62,000 nt of DNA from Mesostigma viride (taxonomy: Eukaryota > Streptophyta > Mesostigmatophyceae > Mesostigmatales > Mesostigmataceae): NCBI GenBank assembly GCA_009746045.1, contig RPFO01000041.1, positions 697,245 through 759,244 of the forward strand, written 5' to 3'. The position numbers were made by a program, and so were the translations under genes. The notes beneath the pieces were generated by a model. That model did no database searches and was not told where the DNA came from. It saw nothing but the letters and a program-made list of their open reading frames with translations. This document shows positions 30,880 to 41,250 of this stretch, piece after piece (the first letter of the stretch is position 1; every line of letters begins with the position of its first letter).

Positions 30880-31336
30880 GGAGACCAACGCCTTGCTCTG
30901 AGGTGGGATGTGTCCCGGTGGGCTGGGTAGCCAGAAATGGCTGACAGCAGGTTCTTCAGGGTTCGTACACCCTGCTGAACAGGGGTCAGGGTGGAGTCAC
31001 TCCCCTGGCTGAGAATATCGCCTGGCCCTGTCATGGGGTTGCAGAAGGGTCTTAAGGACCTTGTAACCGGCCTTGGGTCTTCATGGAATGGACCCTGAAA
31101 GGGCAGCCCAAATGTTGGCTCTTACAGGTTGCTGTACATTTGTTTATATTCTCTGTAACCAACCTGTTGCATGCTAATAAAACCCTGGTTGTGTGACCAT
31201 GTTGGACGTGGTTGCCAGGGAGCCTCATTATGGGTTATTCTCTCTATATTAATAAGTCATAATCGTGTTATCTCCATTTCATGTTTGTTTGTAATGTACA
31301 GTTCCAGGAGCTGTTCCGAACCTGGAGGATATGGGG

Positions 31337-31353
31337 TGGGGTTCGATTCCCCA
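31337..31353 (+). ncRNA. T-arm-like hairpin in the 3' UTR (element C)
   Basis: TGGGG-TTCGATT-CCCCA: a 5-bp stem with a 7-nt loop fitting the tRNA T-loop rule TTCRANY, and a perfect pol III B-box. B (47769-47785) and A have the same hairpin with TTCAATT. I find no matching D-arm or acceptor stem, so it is not a whole tRNA gene. It may be a structural RNA element of the retrotransposon. Confidence 0.5.
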
Positions 31354-31508
31354 GCTGACCACAGCCTGGCATGTGTGAATCCTGAGTTTATCCCTCAGTG
31401 AGGACATGGGCTCTATCCGTGTCTGTTGAATGAAAAGGAAGGGGAATGGTTGTGAGCGGGCGCCTCTGATACGGGCGCCTGTGATAACTGGAAAGGACCA
31501 GGAACTCA

Positions 31509-31518
31509 CAATAATACG
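31509..31518 (+). promoter_or_regulatory. Primer-site complement in the 3' UTR (element C)
   Basis: CAATAATACG, exact reverse complement of the ten bases after the 5' LTR (24770-24779). It is preceded by AAGGACCAGGAACTCA, which resembles the end of the LTR. Confidence 0.6.
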
Positions 31519-31701
31519 TATCATAACTTCCTCTGTCCAACTTCAGCTGCCTGGATGTAGAGACCTCACTTTTCTCCTCAACCAGGTTCCCAAAAGAAAG
31601 GGTTGGGGGCTGACATCTGGGTCAGGGCTGGGCCTTGGAACCAATGTTGGCTCTGGACTAATCTTTGGGTGAAAACCTCAAGTTCCAAAAGAAGGGCAGC
31701 C

Positions 31702-32158
31702 AGTTGGATGGAGACTAGGGACGACGAACAACTGCTGAAGCTGAAAGCGAATGATGATTGTATTACAATAATACAATGAGAGAGCAATGGAAGCTGAGGG
31801 CTCAGAATGGAACGTCTGGGCAAACTCGGGTGCTGCGGCACTCCCCAGTGCTACGCCTATATGCCTATGGCGGTGCTACCTGCAGCACCTCACCAGTGGA
31901 CAACTGTACACTGCAATGCCATGCGACCACGTCACTAGCATCAACTACACTCGGCCCGTCCAGAACCAGATAACCCGGGTCTGGCGGGTCGAGCTAGAGT
32001 CTAGGCACAGTCTGGCACTAACCGCACATCGGTCCACATGACACCTCAGTACCGTACACCCTGCCGTACTGTACTGAGGTGTCCCGCTCAGCCGCGGTAG
32101 GCAATACGCGGCGCGCAGGCCGGAAATCCGTGTGTCAGCCTAAGCATCTCATCTAACT
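31702..32158 (-). repeat. 3' LTR of element D
   Basis: 457 bp, apparently identical to 40024-40480. It contains a near-palindrome of CCTCAGTACCGTAC and GTACTGTACTGAGG around 32045-32085. Confidence 0.94.
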
Positions 32159-33223
32159 CCCATTATGTTTTCCTTTCAGGTTGAAGGCTAGCGACTTCAA
32201 GCCTGACCCTGCCCAGCTAGGAGACTGACTCCAAGCTGACTGAGGTGCTGAGCAACTGACACCCATACTGCAACATCTGGACTGAAAAAGATGGGCCCCA
32301 GAACTCGTGCAATACTTGTGATGGCATCACGTTTAGCTCAACATGCCCGGGGAGTTCCTCCTCCTCGCGAGCTCACAAGGGAGATAGCTATGCCTGTCTG
32401 CCTATCCAGGGAGTGCATCACCAGCCAAGAGAGCCATTGTAAAAATGCCAAGGTAACCGTTGAAGAGGTTCCATGTTGTTCCATCATCATCGCCCACTCA
32501 GAGAGAAAATACCCAGCCAGGCTGGGTCAACTGAGCTCAGGTTACCTGCAACCTGAGTAGTGACAGTGGGCAGGTTTATTACACCCTGCACTGTCCATGT
32601 TGTACCTGGACAACATGTGAGGACCAGCCACCCCTGCCCTGCACAGAGGGGGCTGAAGTCCTAGTGACAGGTGACAGGACTATGACATCCTGGACCTGTC
32701 CACATGGCACCTGCACCACGTGTGAGACCAGCCACCCCTGCCCTGCACATGGGTGACTAAAGTCCTGGTGACAGGTGACAGGAATATTTCATCCTGCACC
32801 TGTGCTGAGCACGTTGTACTAGACAACATGACAGCACCCATGCCTTTACTGCCACTGAACAGTGAGGCCAGGTGGCCCAGGATATCCACAGTGAACTGGG
32901 GTCCTGGGTAACCACCTGTCAAGGGAGCTTGGACCCTCCACTTGAATGGGGGCACCTGAGCCACTGAGCTCAAGGCCAATCCACCAAGGCATACGCCCTA
33001 GTGTATAAAGGTGTGAGATACATCCCATGCCCACCTATGAAGGTGTGCATAACGAAATTCCATGGTGTTGAAAAAATCAAAACAGATTTTATTGGGCATA
33101 GGGCACGCAGATGTATGAAAAACAGACTCCAACCAACCCCCCGTGCTGGAAGCCACAACCTACCCCTTGGACCTGCCCAAGGGGTACTGGGTGACCTAGG
33201 CGGCCCTGGTGAACAGGACCCTG
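32159..33223 (-). other. 3' UTR of element D
   Basis: About 1.06 kb with no ORF of note. A purine-rich tract ending AATGGG abuts the 3' LTR (candidate polypurine tract). A unit of about 104 bp with GACCAGCCACCCCTGCCC is tandemly duplicated (starts near 32622 and 32726). Confidence 0.65.
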
Positions 33224-36200
33224 CTAGGCGTCCCCCCTATGGGGCAGGGTTGCCTGCTTGCCATAGGGGTTCATCAAGTGGTACAACAGCTGGTATTGGT
33301 CAGCTGCCTGCTGAGGCACTTTAGTGAGTGCATCAGCAGCGTTGTGTTTGTCCTCCACGTGACGGGTGGACTCCCAGTAGGTGGACTCCTGTTTGAGGAC
33401 CACCCAGTCAAGATCAGTGTGCACAGCATAAGGGTTAGCAAGGAAACTGAGGACTGACTGACTGTCAGTGAGCAAGTGTGCCACCACCCCAGCATTGCTG
33501 CCTGCTTGCATCTGCAACCAAACCAGCACATGATTCAAGTACCTGGCATGAAGCACTGCTGACACCACTGCCCTGCACTCAGCAGCATTGCTGCTGACAG
33601 CCTTGCGTCTATGCAACCGGCTGTACCATGAAATGAGAGACAAGGGTGCATCATCATTCTGCACAAAATACAAGCCTGACTCCCTTGCCTGCATCTTGGT
33701 AATCTGCCTGGACTCCATGGAACTATCCATCATAGCTTGGATGTGAATGGTTTTGTGGAGATCCAAGGAGTGCAAGATAAGGGGAGGGCCTTCCTGAGAG
33801 TTTTGGTGATGGCTTTGTGACCTACTTGCATCAAGACATCATCATCAACTCTGCTAACCACAGCCAGGTGAGGTGCACACGTTGAGCACAACCACCCCAG
33901 CTTGCCTCTAATGGTAGGACAGGCTCCAGGTTTGATTTTTGTTTGCAAAACCTCCAAGCAGCTGTGCATGTAATCATTGGGAGAGTAAAGTGCACACACC
34001 CACTGGTTTTGATGCTGCTGGAGTTGTAACATTGTGCCACAAAATTTTATGGCAGTGGTGCCCAGCTCTACTTGCTTGCCAATCTCAAAATGCTGTGACA
34101 CTTGTTGAATAAAATCATCCACAGCACGCCTTGGCCCAGCAATCAGCTGATCATCCCCATGCCACACAAAGGTGAGAATGCCATGAGGGTGTGGGACCAC
34201 AAAGAAGCAAGGGTCTATGTCATCATATCTAGCCCCTAGCTTTTCAAACACAGCCTGAGCTGACATCCTGAAAATTCGAGGAGCTGATTGCAGCCCTTCA
34301 ACACCTATGTTAGCTTTCAGGTACTGCTGAGGGATGTGTTTTGCCCAAACTCTGGGAGTGGAGACTACATACACCTGACCATGCCACACTTGTTGTGCTA
34401 TCTCAGGTGAGCCTTTCAAGAAAGCCCTTTTAATGTCTGTAGCCTTACATACATAGTCATCCCCATCATTGAGATGACCCACAAAGACAGACAGCAAGAT
34501 TTTTAGGATGTTTGCTGAATGCCTGGCGTGTACAACTCTGCCTCTGTCAGATCAGTGGTGCCCTTGAACTCTGTCACACAAGGTCTAGCATGAAAAATGA
34601 CTGACCCATCTGCTGCTGGCTTATGTTTACACACAAACTTCAGGCGCAAGTGCTTGCACCCTGCAGGCTTTTTGTCAATAGGTGTGACAGGTGGAGTATG
34701 AGAAGGACTAAGAGGATCTGGCACTACCCATTCTTCCCTGGCCTTGTTAAAGGCCTCCACCCATTTTAGGAATCCTATGTGTGTGCGACAGTCTTGCTCT
34801 ATCTGTTCATAAGAAAGAGGAGACATTTTAGCCACATCATGCTTGCCCAATCCAAATGAGTTGGGATGAAGTTTTTGGTTGTGAACCAAGTCTGCCACAC
34901 AGGGTTCTTGCCCTGGGGCATACTTGGGTGTAGCAAATTTTACAGAAGCAATGTTGGTGTTAAGAAGTTTTTCAAGAGAAATTTTGAAATGATTCAGATC
35001 AACACCACCCATGTCCTGGATGGATAGTCTATCACTGGAGATGAGAACACCAGGGTAACAGAGAAAAGGATCCCCCAATAAAGCATTCCCTTTATAACCT
35101 TCCAAGACCTGAAAAGGAGTAGGGATACCGAGTATAGTCAACATGACCTGACCTAATACCTTGAGGGATGACTGCCCTGAGAAATCAGCCACATGGTGCC
35201 AGGGTGAAGGTTCCAAAGGCATATGGGGCACAGCCAGGGCACTGATAATGCTGACCTGGGCTTGTGTGTCCACTGCAACCATAAATGGGCTATTGTCATG
35301 CTGCCCAACCTTCCCCACCTTAGCTGATCCTGCAGCAGTTTGAGCTTTAGCTCTATGAGCTGCTTGTAAAATGCGAACAGCGTCTGCTAGGCTGCGTTTG
35401 GAAGGTGCAGCTAGTGGCTGAGCTATGTTCACACTTGAAGAGGTGATAGGTTGCTGATCACCTGTTTTGCCAATGTGACCCTCTGCTGCAGGGGGCCAAG
35501 CCTGCAGTGACTGCCTGCAATCATCAAGGGTGACCTGGGTGTCACAGTGGGTGTGGCTCTCACACTCACCAGTGGGTGTTCCAAACAACCACTCACTGGG
35601 CAACGCTGGGATGCCAGGCAACTGTACAGGGCTGTCGGCCAACAGCTCTTCCTCCTCTGCCACGTCTGACACAGTTGGAAAATACAATTTCATCCTGTGA
35701 GGTGAACACCTGTGAATCTTTCCCGTGTCATTGTGTTTAACTAACACTGTCCTGCCAGTGGTGTTAAATTTTAGGATGGTGGCTGGCCCATGCCAGGTAC
35801 CCACCTTGCCTAGTCCCGACTCCTTGTAGAATAGGACCTGATCCCCTTCTTTGAAGGTGGGACGTGGATGCTTTGCATCCTTGACAGCTAACCTGCTAGC
35901 TGTCTGTGCTCGCTGTGCGTTGTATAGGGCTAGTACCTCAGGTGGATAAATGCCTGCATGCAATCCATCTGGTGTAATGATCACCCCTTGTGGGGTTTTC
36001 ATGAGTGGCCTCCTGTTGAGGACTTGGCACAACCTGGTGGACCACAGAGCTCTGTCAGCATATGACCCACTGTCAGCCAGCAGATTTCCATCTTCTTTGG
36101 CTACAAGGGTTTTAATGGACCTGATGGCCCTTTCAATAATGCCTTGCCTCTCATGATCTTCTAGCCCAGCCAGATCAATAGCCTCACACCCTGGTTCATT

Positions 36201-36935
36201 GGCAAGACACGTGAACTGCTGATCCAGTAACAATGCCTCCACAGGGTAGTACCTGGCCTGAGCAATCAAGAGAGCCCTGAGCAACTGTGTCTTGTCCATT
36301 CCAGGTAATGGTTCAATGGTTGTGTACCTTGACCATGCATCTTTAAGTGCCAAGTAAGATTGTCCTTTGATATGAAAGACATCTCCTACCACCCTGCCCT
36401 TGCACTTAGGTGGGGTAGCTACATGCCACTTAGGGGGTTTGGGTGCATTGAACTGACAATGCTGGCAGTGGGATCTGACCACCTGGCATGCACGTCTGAG
36501 TGCTGCCCCCCCTATTGCTGCTGCCACCACCTCTGCACTCACTTCATGCCCATAAAGGAAATGCAACTGCAAAGCAAGCTCCTGAAAACTGATCTGAGCA
36601 TCCTCTGCTGGGGACACTCTGCACACCTTGGGAACCATAGATGTGAAGGTTGGTTTAGAGACATAATCTTCTGAAACCAGCTGTAGCACCTTTCCAGAAC
36701 TGCTCACTGCTCTGACAGTGGGGCATGCAGATGAAAGAGGTGAAGCAGGCACACTCAAGCCAGCATGAGAGGGAGACTCACACTTCTTGCCGTAAGGAGG
36801 CCGCTTGCAGTCCTTGGGGTCACCGTGGGGCGGCCCGTGGCACTTGTGGCACAGGACGTCCAAATGCCCCAGCTCGTCCACGTTCTTGCGGCAGGTGGGC
36901 CGCGTGGTACTTCATGCCACAGCGGGTGCACCGCT
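33224..36935 (-). pseudogene. pol: Pol of element D: integrase - protease - RT - RNase H
   Basis: In order: HHCC zinc region (HFLYGH ... CQHC, C-x2-C); integrase core (VFHIKGQSYLALKDAWSRY, LLLDQQFTC, then Glu in ERQGIIERAIRSIK); an SH3-like C-terminal segment (GTWHGPATILKFNTTGRTVL); a retropepsin-like domain (VAVDTQAQVSII ... ALLGDPFL); reverse transcriptase (ATDIKRAFLKGS ... VWHGDDQLIAGP); RNase H (MMDSSMES, NAAECRAV, LLTDSQSVL, NAADALTK). Frame breaks lie near 34500 (an A-run) and near 33790. The protease box reads DTQ where DTG is normal. Integrase lies ahead of protease, as in A, B and C. Confidence 0.88.
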
Positions 36936-36963
36936 GAGAAGACTTGTCCTCCTTGTCCTGCTT

Positions 36964-36964
36964 C

Positions 36965-37006
<42 letters not shown>

Positions 37007-37062
37007 TGTTGTTTTGTTGTTGTTGTTGTTGCTGTTGCTGTTGTTGTTGTTGTTGCTGGAGC
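36964..37062. repeat. CAA/TTG trinucleotide tract in D gag
   Basis: On the minus strand (AAC)n then (CAA)n, read as Asn then Gln; AAAAC interruptions move the phase. Length change here would shift gag relative to its zinc knuckle. A (CCCTTG)n run at about 37085-37150 codes for the KG repeats. Confidence 0.85.
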
Positions 37063-37552
37063 TGCCCCCCTTGGAGGGAGACTGCCCCTTACCCTTGCCC
37101 TTGCCCCAGCCCCTGCCCTTGCCCTTGCCCTTGCCCTTGCCCTTGCCCTTAAACATTTGTCCCAGCAGGGACTTGACTTCTGCCATAGTGACAGGTCTCT
37201 TGCTCCTGTCTTCCCTCTCCCTATCCTCCTCCTCCCTCTCTTCCCCCCTGACCCTCTTTACAGAGGTGCCCATGGCCCCCTGGCTAAGGGGAGCCAAGGC
37301 CAGCTTGATATAATCCAATGCCTCCTTCATGTCCTCCCAGTACTTTGCCATTCCTGTGGCAAGCATAGCGTAGGTGTTTTTGTCAAGTTTGAGTTTCTCA
37401 AGGAACGAACGCAGCAAGAACTTGTGATCTAGCTGCTGGACATCAGGACGTGCTTTGATGGCTAGCTCATATTTCTTTGTCTCAGCCACATAGTCCACTG
37501 AGGTGACCCTGTATTCCTCTACCCACCTGAATGCCCCATATATGTCCACAGA

Positions 37553-37811
37553 CGGCGCGGACCTGGACGTCATATTGGCGTCAGCGCTTGTCGGTGGCGC
37601 TGACTCGGGCCATGGCGGACATCATGCTCCGCCGTACGCGGGCTGATTTTGCGGTGCAGCAGGGCTATTAGGTTCCTCCCGTTAGGCGTTTCCATTGGTC
37701 TTATCGTACTTCGTAGTATAGAGCTTTGACATGGCTCTGTATATAGGTTTATAGCTGGGCGTTTGCTTTGGTTTGAGTGATTTCACTCTGCTGTAAGTAA
37801 TTATATTTTTA
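37553..37811 (+). mobile_element. LINE tail inserted in D gag
   Basis: 259 bp matching the last part of the LINE at 58877-59125 (final endonuclease codons and 3' UTR). It is flanked by the 15-bp duplication ATATATGTCCACAGA (37538-37552 and 37812-37826). Heavily 5'-truncated. Removing it and one duplication restores the gag frame (...SSVDIYGAFRW). Confidence 0.93.
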
Positions 37812-40011
37812 ATATATGTCCACAGATGAGGGGGTGGAGAGGAGGTCAGTTAGCTCCTTCATGAAAGCCTCCCAAACTGCCCTAGCCTGCGTGTCCTGCC
37901 ACTTGGGATACCTACGCTGGAAGACAAGAATGAGATTCTGAATCTGAGAGGATGACTGATGGTAGAAATCCCCCTGCATGAGAGATCCAAACCAATTCTT
38001 GACATTCAGTTCCTCCCTAGCCAGCTGAAGAGAGAGAAGTGCATGATTCCCCTGCTCCCTAGTATACCCCTCAGGCAGCCCCCTGACATTAATCCTATCC
38101 ACAGGACGGTTTTCATTGTAAGTGGGCAACCTAGAGGGGGATGCAGGGGGAGAGGGAGAAGATGGTGTTGCTGCTGCAGCATTCACAGGAGAGACGTGTT
38201 GAGAGGGAAGTGCTACTTGAGTGAGCAGAGCAGGATGGGCAAACATGGGCTGTGTAGGAGGGTTAGACAACATAGGGGAGGGCTGGGTGGGGGTGTGAGT
38301 GTGTGTCACTTCCCGCCTCCTGCTGCGGGCCTCCTCCCAATCATGGAAGGTGGGAGAGAGGGACACTTCATCGTCAGTAGGGTTAGTAAGATCATGATGC
38401 AGCCAGGTAGGCAGCCACCTACCCGCCCCTCTCAGGATGGCGTTGTGCAGGAGCTCCAGCAGACGCACCAGACGCACCCTGCTGCCCTGCACCCTCCTCC
38501 CTGAGAGGAGAGCCTGCAGGGCAGGCAGCAGGTCGTCGCACACCCTACGTGTGCCCGCTTGGAGGTTGGGCAGGCCCAGGATGTGCGTGATGATCGCACA
38601 CACCAGGCTGCCCGCCTCCGCGACGTGCATCTGCTGGCTCCGGTCGGCCAGCCCACGGAAGGAGGCTGTGGCTGTCTGTATGGCACGCCACACGGCCTCA
38701 TCACCCAGGGTGATGAAGTCCCGACCTTCCAGGTCGCCCTCCAGCAGTGCTGGTTGCTGCCCAGCTGCGGTGGGACCCTGAGGCCCCTCCGGCCCTGCCA
38801 GGGCCTTGTCCTTGTTGCGGCTAGAGGGGGCCTGCCCCCCAGAGCCGCTGGAGGTGCCCGTGACACCCTCCATGGGGGCTGCATCCCCCGCCAGCGCCGG
38901 AGGCGCCGGCGTCGCTGCCGGGGTCCCTGCGACCCCGTGCGCTTGTGTCGCCGCCGGGGTCCCTGCGACCCCGGTGGCCTCCTCAGCCACCTGGCCCCCC
39001 ACGCTGGGCGGGGGAGCCTGCGGCTGAGGTTGGACCCTCTGACCTGCCAGAGGGTCCTGGGTGGCTTCACCACCCATGGGCGTGTTGGGGGCGTCTGCCG
39101 CCCCGCGCTCCGTCGCAGGCGGCATCGCAGCCGCCTCACGCCTATCCGGGCCCCAGCCAACTGGCGTGACTTGGGGCCACGGCCCCAACGGAGTCAGCGC
39201 GATCTCCGGTCTGGCGACCACGCGCAGCGCCTCTCTCTGACGCTGCCTGGACGCCCACTGATCAACAGTGCCGGGGTTGCGCCTCGGCCGATTGGCGTAA
39301 CACCACAGCCAAACTGCCACCTGAACCAGTGGGATCTGCATCCTAAGACGCCCCTCGATCAGCGTGTGCACCCGATGAACCTCTATCGCATGGATCTGCT
39401 CATCTGGAAGCAGCTGAAAACGTTGGTGCATGATCCGGCCGTTCACCGAAATGAACGCCGGGATGTCATCCTCCCCAAGGGGGAGAAAATGGGGTGGGCG
39501 CCCGAACGCGACCGGGGGCGGAACATGTTCCCCATACCGGTCAATGTCCATGGTGGCCATCTGTCGGCCCACGGAAAGGTTACCAGACCTCGCAGGCGTC
39601 TGTGTCGAAATCTCGAGCGAGGGCCGTGACCTCGCAGGCTGCACCTCCCCATCCTCCTCAGAGGAATCACTCCGCTCACGACCCCCGTCACCTGCGACGG
39701 GGGAATTACGTGCCCGGGGGACCTGCCCCCCAGGTGCCATGGCGGACGAACCGCCAGTGGCAAACGGCCGACCGCTCGCCATCCCCCGGGCGCCGGGCCC
39801 CACCTGCGGGGTCCGACGCCTGGGGTGGTCAGCGACCACCGTGCGGAAGGTGACGTTGGGCGTCACCCTCGCATCGTTGGTGGAGGGCGTGCCCTCCGGC
39901 GAAAGTCAGGGTGAGGTGCGCCTGGCAGGCGCCTTCCCCTTGTTGTTGTTGCCGTTGTTGCCGTTGTTGGAAGCCATATCTTTTTTTTTGCTTGTAAAAA
40001 AAAATATCGAA

Positions 40012-40023
40012 CTTTTCAGTCCA
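40012..40023 (-). promoter_or_regulatory. Primer-binding site of element D
   Basis: TGGACTGAAAAG directly after the 5' LTR on the minus strand. The TGG start fits pairing to a tRNA CCA end; the tRNA is not identified. Confidence 0.55.
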
Positions 40024-40480
40024 AGTTGGATGGAGACTAGGGACGACGAACAACTGCTGAAGCTGAAAGCGAATGATGATTGTATTACAATAATACAATG
40101 AGAGAGCAATGGAAGCTGAGGGCTCAGAATGGAACGTCTGGGCAAACTCGGGTGCTGCGGCACTCCCCAGTGCTACGCCTATATGCCTATGGCGGTGCTA
40201 CCTGCAGCACCTCACCAGTGGACAACTGTACACTGCAATGCCATGCGACCACGTCACTAGCATCAACTACACTCGGCCCGTCCAGAACCAGATAACCCGG
40301 GTCTGGCGGGTCGAGCTAGAGTCTAGGCACAGTCTGGCACTAACCGCACATCGGTCCACATGACACCTCAGTACCGTACACCCTGCCGTACTGTACTGAG
40401 GTGTCCCGCTCAGCCGCGGTAGGCAATACGCGGCGCGCAGGCCGGAAATCCGTGTGTCAGCCTAAGCATCTCATCTAACT
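40024..40480 (-). repeat. 5' LTR of element D
   Basis: 457 bp, the partner of 31702-32158. The gag ATG lies 46 nt after its end on the minus strand. Confidence 0.94.
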
Positions 40481-40485
40481 CAGCC

Positions 40486-40580
40486 CTGGCCTCTGGGAGA
40501 GGTCAGGAGTCTGTGGCATAAGTGAGCATGGCTGATTGGAATCTCAGGCTGGTCCAGCCTCCAAAACAAGAAAGGGTTGG
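40486..40580 (+). other. 3' UTR of element C, right part
   Basis: Continuation of the C 3' UTR after D. It aligns with B just before its 3' LTR: both have CTGGTCCAGC...CCAAAA.AAGAAAGGGTTGG directly before AGTTAGCAT. Confidence 0.8.
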
Positions 40581-41245
40581 AGTTAGCATATTGGGGCACC
40601 AATGTGCTAGTTGGATGCAGGATGAGGAGACCTTTCTAACGCCGTGCTGACTGCCTGAAACAGACAAGGGACGTGAGAGTTATCAGGTCCCGAAGTCCTG
40701 CCGACCGGCGGCGGCGGCAGTGCACACCGAGGCCGCAGTGGACAGGACACGTGGCAGGCAGGGCCTGCACAGGCTTAGCCTGGACCAGCACGTGACTCAG
40801 GTCCATGGAGGCTGAGGGCGCAACGGTCCGGCGACTAAGTAGAGACCAGTAGGCCAGTCGCGGGCTCTGCAAGGATGCGCATCCGTGCAGAGCTGTGACA
40901 GGAACTGGTGATACCTAGTCGCGGAATGTCAGAGATCCTTAACGCTGCCTGCAGCAAGGATGCAAGGTAGCGGTAAGCAGAGCTCTGGCAAGGTAGCGGT
41001 GCACTGTGCGAAGCCGATGGGCGATGCCTTAGGGCACGATGGAAATGAGGTAACATAAATCTATGGCCTAAGGCAGGTCAAGGCAGTTCTTTGCCGACGC
41101 ACCGTGGTTGTCACTTGGAGTGAGCAAGCCAGCGAGAGCGTTACCTGGGGCGAGGAGCAAAGGTTGCAAGCTACGCGACCTAGGTCCTAACAGTTGCGAC
41201 AAGGACCAGGAGCTCACGGCAGCTGCCTGGCCGGCGTCGCTAAAT
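40581..41245 (+). repeat. 3' LTR of element C
   Basis: 665 bp, one visible difference from 24105-24769. Followed by the TSD CTTTC and then by ORF1 of element B. Confidence 0.94.
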
Positions 41246-41250
41246 CTTTC

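Larger units (their letters stand above)
30880..31701 (+). other. 3' UTR of element C, left part
   Basis: Runs from the pol stop to the D insertion and continues at 40486-40580. It has an AATAAA signal near 31172, a conserved stem TCCAGG/CCTGGA (31303-31326), a T-arm-like hairpin (31337-31353), a 5-bp/7-nt hairpin (31382-31398), a near-duplicate GGGCGCCTSTGATA pair (about 31460-31490) and the primer-site complement at 31509-31518. Confidence 0.75.
36936..39977 (-). pseudogene. gag: Gag of element D, broken by a LINE and a UGA
   Basis: Starts MASNNGNNGNNNKGKAPARR at 39977. An in-frame UGA follows at codon 24 (39908-39906), then the frame stays open for about 700 codons. Parts: Ala/Pro/Gly-rich N-terminus; a helical capsid-like core (WRAIQTATASFRGL ... 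LLHNAILRGAGRWL); a second helical segment continuing across the LINE (VDIYGAFRWVEEYRVTSVDY); a basic (KG)n tract; an Asn then Gln run; and half of a zinc knuckle, CTRCGMKYH. The knuckle's last Cys lies in another frame that leads into pol. The LINE splits the gene at 37553-37811. Confidence 0.8.
31702..40480 (-). mobile_element. LTR retrotransposon D, with a nested LINE
   Basis: 457-bp LTRs that look identical (31702-32158 and 40024-40480) and 5-bp target duplication CAGCC (31697-31701 and 40481-40485). On the minus strand: 5' LTR, primer site TGGACTGAAAAG, gag, pol, 3' UTR, 3' LTR. LTR ends are AGTTAGATG...CATCCAACT, similar to those of B and C. Pol has integrase before protease and an HGDD reverse transcriptase box, so D belongs to the same broad lineage but a different family. 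A 259-bp LINE tail sits in gag. Identical LTRs indicate a recent insertion, yet the reading frames carry several breaks. Confidence 0.94.
24105..41245 (+). mobile_element. LTR retrotransposon C (family A/B/C), carrying nested D
   Basis: 665-bp LTRs at 24105-24769 and 40581-41245; TSD CTTTC (24100-24104 and 41246-41250). Encodes ORF1, gag and pol in the same arrangement as B but is clearly diverged from it, so it is a sister subfamily. The two LTRs are the same length and I see one difference (AAAGCTATGG versus AAATCTATGG), so insertion is recent. Element D lies in its 3' UTR. Without D it is about 8.36 kb. ORF1 and pol each have homopolymer frame breaks. Confidence 0.94.

Noticed and set aside
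31261-31360. A complete tRNA gene or permuted tRNA in the 3' UTR of C
   Set aside because: Only the T-arm is convincing; no D-arm or pairing acceptor strand, either upstream or in permuted order.
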